Part shown: positions 32,350 to 35,818 of the stretch, one piece after another
Position numbering within the stretch: the first letter of the stretch is position 1
Layout: each line of letters starts with the position of its first letter
NCBI GenBank assembly: GCA_021295955.1
Contig: JAGWBJ010000018.1
Coordinates: 1-35,818, forward strand
Source of the DNA: Dehalococcoidia bacterium
GTDB lineage: Bacteria > Chloroflexota > Dehalococcoidia > Lucifugimonadales > JAGWBF01
Direction of reading: 5' to 3'
Length of the DNA: 35,818 nucleotides
Notes under the pieces: model-generated
Database searches by the model: none
What the model was told of the DNA's origin: nothing
The model's input: only the letters and a program-made list of their open reading frames with translations
Translations under genes and position numbers: made by a program

Positions 32350-33345
32350 ATGAGATACAGGCAGCTTGGCGGCACCGGACTGAAGGTCTCGGAGATAGGG
32401 TTCGGGTGCGGGAACGTGGGAGGTCTGATAGTAAGGGGCGACGAGAAGGACCGCGTCAGGACGGTGGCCCGGGCCATCGAGCTGGGAGTCAATTACTTCG
32501 ACACCGCCCCGGCTTACGGTGGGGGGGTGTCGGAGCGGAACCTGGGGCTGGCCCTCAAGGAGCTGAATGCCGACGTGGTCGTGAGCACCAAGGTCGGGCT
32601 CCTGGGCGGTGAGCTGGAGGACATCCGGGGCAACGTCCTCAAGTCCATGGACACCAGCCTCGGCCTGTTGGGCCGGGACTCCGTCGACCTGATACAGCTA
32701 CACAACCGTATCACCGCCCGGCACGATGTCCCCAAGGACGCCATGAGCGTCGAAGACGTGCTGGGAGAGGTGGTGGAGGCGTTCCAGGAGATCCGACGGC
32801 AGGGGAAGGCCAGGCACTTCGGCATCACGGGTCTCGGCGAGACCGAGGCCGTCCTCAGCGTGTTGGACTCGGGGAGAATGGGCACCGTCCAGGCGTGCTA
32901 CAACCTCCTGAACCCCAGCGCGGGCAGGCCCATGCACCCCGGGTTCGACGGGCAGGACTTCGGGGAGCTCATCGACAGGGCCGGCGCGGGGGACATGGGG
33001 GTCATCGTCATCTCGGTGCTGGCCGAGGGCGCCCTCACCGGCGTCGTGTCCAGGCACCCGGTGGCGGACCAGGAGGCGACGGCGCTGGCGTCGCGCAACG
33101 ACTACACCGAGGACGTGAGACGGGCGGGGGAGTTCGGGTTTCTGATGGACCAGGGCCACACGGAGACGCTGGTGGAGGGGGCGATTCGGTTCGCGCTAAC
33201 CAAGGAGGAGGTATCCACGGTGTTGGTCGGGTTCTCCAGCATGGAGCACCTGGAGAAGGCGGTGCAGTACGCCTCCAGCGGGCCCCTTCCCTCCCAGGCG
33301 ATGGACGCGTTGCCCCAAGCCTGGGGCCGGTTCCCGGCATCTTGA
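32350..33345 (+). CDS. Aldo/keto reductase
   Basis: A 331-residue NADPH-dependent oxidoreductase of the aldo/keto reductase superfamily (TIM barrel). The catalytic tetrad is visible as D51 (NYFDTAPAYG), Y56, K81 (STKVG) and H118 (IQLHN). The N-terminus MRYRQLGGTGLKVSEIGFG is typical. The ATG has AAGGAGGAACG upstream. It reduces aldehydes or ketones, or oxidises sugars such as L-fucose or galactose in related members. It is divergent from hyuA and converges with the gamma-glutamyltransferase-like gene 36 nt away. No substrate is indicated. Confidence 0.92.
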   Translation: MRYRQLGGTGLKVSEIGFGCGNVGGLIVRGDEKDRVRTVARAIELGVNYFDTAPAYGGGVSERNLGLALKELNADVVVSTKVGLLGGELEDIRGNVLKSMDTSLGLLGRDSVDLIQLHNRITARHDVPKDAMSVEDVLGEVVEAFQEIRRQGKARHFGITGLGETEAVLSVLDSGRMGTVQACYNLLNPSAGRPMHPGFDGQDFGELIDRAGAGDMGVIVISVLAEGALTGVVSRHPVADQEATALASRNDYTEDVRRAGEFGFLMDQGHTETLVEGAIRFALTKEEVSTVLVGFSSMEHLEKAVQYASSGPLPSQAMDALPQAWGRFPAS

Positions 33346-33381
33346 ATGTATCAGGTCCTTGGCGGATAGGCTTCGCGTAGG

Positions 33382-35022
33382 TCAGTAGCCCAGGGCCGCG
33401 CCGTCCCGGCGAGGGTCGGCGCCGCCCTGGAATGTGCCGTGCTCGGCGTCTACCATGATGCCCTGGGCCCCGCCGACTATGGTGGACCACGCCTCTATCA
33501 CCTCGACCTCGTGGCCGCGCTCCTGTAGCTCCCGCCGGAGCTGCAGAGGGAAGCGCTCCTCCATCTTCACGTGCCGCCCGGTGAAGTAGCGGAAGCGGGG
33601 GGTGTCGATAGCCTGCTGGACGTTCAAGCCGAACTCCAGGACGTGCAGCAATAGCTGGGGCGTCGTCTGGAGGATGCCCCAGCTCCCCGGCGTGCTGAGG
33701 CTGAGGAAGAACCTGCCGTCGCGGAGGGTCTGGGTCGGGGCTACGACGAAGTCGACCCTCTTGCCCGGCCCGATAAGGTTGGGGCTCCCCTCCTCCAGGT
33801 CGAAGTAGCTGGCCATGTTGTTCAGGAACACGCCGGTGTCCCCGGCGGCCGCCCCGCAGCCGAAGGCGCCCCCCAGGGTCTGGGTGATGCTGACCACGTT
33901 GCCGTCCCGGTCCGCCACGGCGAAGTGGGTCGTCATACCGCCGTCGAAGTCGGCCGGGTTGCCGGGCCTCAGCGCCCCCGCCGGCCCCGTAAGGGCGTAG
34001 TGCTCGCCGGACACGGCGGCGGCCCTCCCGGCGTCGATCCGCTTGCTCTGGCTCTTGGCGTAGGCCGGTGAGAGGAGCCCCTTCAGGGGCGCTTGCACGA
34101 AGTCCGGGTCCCCCGCCCACTGGATGCGGTCGGTGACGCACAGCTTGACGGTTTCCAGCAACGTGTGCATCGTGTCCGGGTCGTGCAGTGTCAGGTCCGC
34201 CGGATCGAATGCCTCCATGAGCTTCAGGGTCTGGAGCACCTGGAAGGAGCTGCAGTTCGGCGGGACCGTGAAGACCTGGCGCCCCCGGTACTCGACGCTG
34301 ATGGGGTCCTGCCACTCGGCCTTATATTCGGCGAGGTCCTCCTCCGCGAAGAGGCCGCCCAGCGCCCGGTTTCCCTCCACGATCCGGCGGGCCAGGTCCC
34401 CCCTGTAGAAGGTCTCCATCCCCCCGGTGGCGACCTGCCTGAGGCTGTCCGCCAGCAGGGGCATCTGCAGCCGGGACCCGGGAGAAGGTGCGCCGCCGTT
34501 GAGGAATATGCCGGCGGAGTGGGGGTAGCGGCCCAGCAGGGCCGCTTGGTGGGCCATGAAGGTGCTGTTCAGGTGGGTGATGGGAAAGCCGTTCTCCGCG
34601 TAGCCGATGGCCGGGCGAAACAGCCTTTCCCGCTCCAGGGAGCCGTAGGTCTCGTGCAGCGTAAGCCATCCGGCCACGTTGCCGGGGACCAGGGAAGCCA
34701 GGGTGCTGTACTCCTTGGTGTCGTCGGTGAAGCGGTGGGGCTCAGCGGCCCTGGGGGCCCGCCCGGAGAAGTTCAGCGCCCGTATCCTGCCCTCCTTGGC
34801 CACGTGGGCGAGGGCCACGCCGATGCCGCCCATGCCGGACATGTAGGGCTCCACCACGTTCAACGAGGCGGCGGTGGCCACGGCCGCGTCGAAGGCGTTG
34901 CCGCCGTCCATCAGCACCTGGACCCCCGCCAGCGACGCCAGCGGATGGGCGGAAGCCACCATCCCGTTGACGCCCATGACCACTGGGCGGCTGGCTGGGG
35001 GCGCCATCGACGACTTGGCCAT
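33382..35022 (-). CDS. Gamma-glutamyltransferase-like Ntn hydrolase
   Basis: A 546-residue member of the gamma-glutamyltranspeptidase/cephalosporin acylase family, N-terminal nucleophile hydrolases that cut themselves into two subunits. The cleavage and nucleophile site is T364 (GGMTTHFAVADRDGNVVSIT). N-terminal family motifs are MVASAHPLAS, GGNAFDAAVATAASLNVVEP and MSGMGGIG. At the position where true GGTs carry an arginine binding the glutamyl carboxylate in an RE-AP motif, this one reads FSGRAPRAA. There is no signal peptide, although GGTs are usually periplasmic or secreted, so it may be a cytoplasmic amide hydrolase. The ATG has GGAGGT upstream. It follows the DinB-like gene by 35 nt on the same strand. 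Confidence 0.88.
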   Translation of the reverse strand: MAKSSMAPPASRPVVMGVNGMVASAHPLASLAGVQVLMDGGNAFDAAVATAASLNVVEPYMSGMGGIGVALAHVAKEGRIRALNFSGRAPRAAEPHRFTDDTKEYSTLASLVPGNVAGWLTLHETYGSLERERLFRPAIGYAENGFPITHLNSTFMAHQAALLGRYPHSAGIFLNGGAPSPGSRLQMPLLADSLRQVATGGMETFYRGDLARRIVEGNRALGGLFAEEDLAEYKAEWQDPISVEYRGRQVFTVPPNCSSFQVLQTLKLMEAFDPADLTLHDPDTMHTLLETVKLCVTDRIQWAGDPDFVQAPLKGLLSPAYAKSQSKRIDAGRAAAVSGEHYALTGPAGALRPGNPADFDGGMTTHFAVADRDGNVVSITQTLGGAFGCGAAAGDTGVFLNNMASYFDLEEGSPNLIGPGKRVDFVVAPTQTLRDGRFFLSLSTPGSWGILQTTPQLLLHVLEFGLNVQQAIDTPRFRYFTGRHVKMEERFPLQLRRELQERGHEVEVIEAWSTIVGGAQGIMVDAEHGTFQGGADPRRDGAALGY

Positions 35023-35057
35023 AACCTACCTCCGATGCGGCTGACGGGGAGCGGTCC

Positions 35058-35720
35058 CTAGGGCTCGGACCGGTCCCAGGTCGACATAACCCAATACCCC
35101 TCCCGCGGGATATCGACCGTGGTGGACAGCCCCTGGGCGCGCTTTAGGCGCAGGATGTTGTGCAGGTGGGTGGTGAACTCGTAGTAGATGTGGCGGAAGG
35201 TCCCCTCCAGGGTCAGCACTAAGGAGTCGGAGTCGGCGGGATCGTAGCTGACCCCCGTGTCATGGGCAGGCACCGCCAGCCTCCAGAACTCCGACGCCCC
35301 GGGCGCCGTCACCCGTTTGACCTGCATGGACCCCACCGTCTCTGCCTCCAGTACGCGGAGGGCCACGTCGATGGAGTTCTCCCACTGCTCCAGAAGGACG
35401 GAGATGTCCCAGAACCGGTCCTCGTTCAGCCATGACCCCGCGGGAGAGCGGTCGAATTCGGCTATCTCTCCCAGGTGGCCAGTGCCGTTGGGGAAGAGCT
35501 GGTCTCCCCAGCGTTGTATCAGCCACCCCTTCACGAAGCTGGACATGTGGCTGACCTGGCGGCGGATGCTCCACTTGCTCCACTCCCACCGGTCGGACTC
35601 CCAGTCCAGCTGCGGGTCGGTCAGCCCCTCCACCTCCGAGGCCACCATGGCGTACATGTCCGGGCCGTACTGGGGAAAGAGGCTGGCGCCGGGAGCGTCG
35701 TTCTGGCTTGCTTGTGTCAT
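35058..35720 (-). CDS. DinB-like four-helix protein
   Basis: A 220-residue protein with the pattern of the DinB/YfiT-like metalloenzyme superfamily. WSKWSIRRQVSHM places H58 in the second helix region. FRHIYYEFTTHLHNILRLKRAQG carries H177, H185 and H187 in the last helix, suitable for a three-histidine metal site. Superfamily members are thiol-dependent transferases, hydrolases or stress-induced proteins of unknown role. The ATG has AAGGGAGATGCCAG upstream. It is probably co-transcribed with the downstream GGT-like gene. The 98 bases from its start to the window edge show no clear promoter. Family call is likely; function is unknown. Confidence 0.65.
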   Translation of the reverse strand: MTQASQNDAPGASLFPQYGPDMYAMVASEVEGLTDPQLDWESDRWEWSKWSIRRQVSHMSSFVKGWLIQRWGDQLFPNGTGHLGEIAEFDRSPAGSWLNEDRFWDISVLLEQWENSIDVALRVLEAETVGSMQVKRVTAPGASEFWRLAVPAHDTGVSYDPADSDSLVLTLEGTFRHIYYEFTTHLHNILRLKRAQGLSTTVDIPREGYWVMSTWDRSEP

Positions 35721-35818
35721 CTGGCATCTCCCTTCCGGGTGGGGTGTTGGGCTGGGTCAGGTGTTGGTGGTTGCGCCGCTACCCCGGGACACGTGGCCGG
35801 TGGCCCATGCCTTTATCA

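Overview
The window is a GC-rich, gene-dense bacterial segment. Nothing in it names the species. The tmRNA tag (GDRELALAA) resembles the tag I recall for Dehalococcoides. The gene content also fits: lipoprotein peptide/nickel-type binding proteins, a luciferase-like flavin monooxygenase, HyuA/HyuB, and many amidohydrolases and amidases. Together these point to Chloroflexota, most likely a SAR202/Dehalococcoidia-type heterotroph. This placement is inference.

Left part (1-18.2 kb): two related gene sets lie on either side of a divergent promoter region at 7719-8023. Leftward from it run two paralogous amidohydrolases separated by a 20-bp tandem repeat, a lipoprotein solute-binding protein (SBP), a hairpin terminator, a DUF1800 protein and a DUF1501 protein cut by the window edge. 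Rightward run a second DUF1800 protein and an NHL beta-propeller. These converge on a long leftward operon that starts at about 18.16 kb and reads SBP, DppB-like permease, DppC-like permease, two PuuE-type polysaccharide deacetylases and a third amidohydrolase. Both SBPs carry an unusual repeated helical stretch between the lipid-anchor cysteine and the binding domain. No transporter ATPase lies in the window.

Middle (18.2-24.3 kb): a repeat-rich spacer, then tmRNA (ssrA) on the minus strand with its own terminator. After it comes a plus-strand set of amidase, LLM-class flavin oxidoreductase and amidase. An 864-bp gene-free spacer follows, packed with palindromic and MITE-like repeats. One 97-bp unit is shared with the spacer before tmRNA.

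Right part (24.3-35.8 kb): nucleoside/guanine-type deaminase (-), glutamate dehydrogenase (+), nitroreductase (-), SMP-30/gluconolactonase-like protein (+), HyuB and HyuA (-), aldo/keto reductase (+), gamma-glutamyltransferase-like protein (-) and a DinB-like protein (-).

Taken together, the genes look like scavenging of organic nitrogen. An importer takes up a small amide- or ring-containing compound. Cytoplasmic deaminases, amidases, hydantoinase-type enzymes and allantoinase-like deacetylases open C-N bonds, and glutamate dehydrogenase links ammonia to central metabolism. Substrates cannot be read from the sequence. The best candidate for an undescribed system is the twice-occurring combination of amidohydrolase, stalked SBP and signal-less DUF1800.
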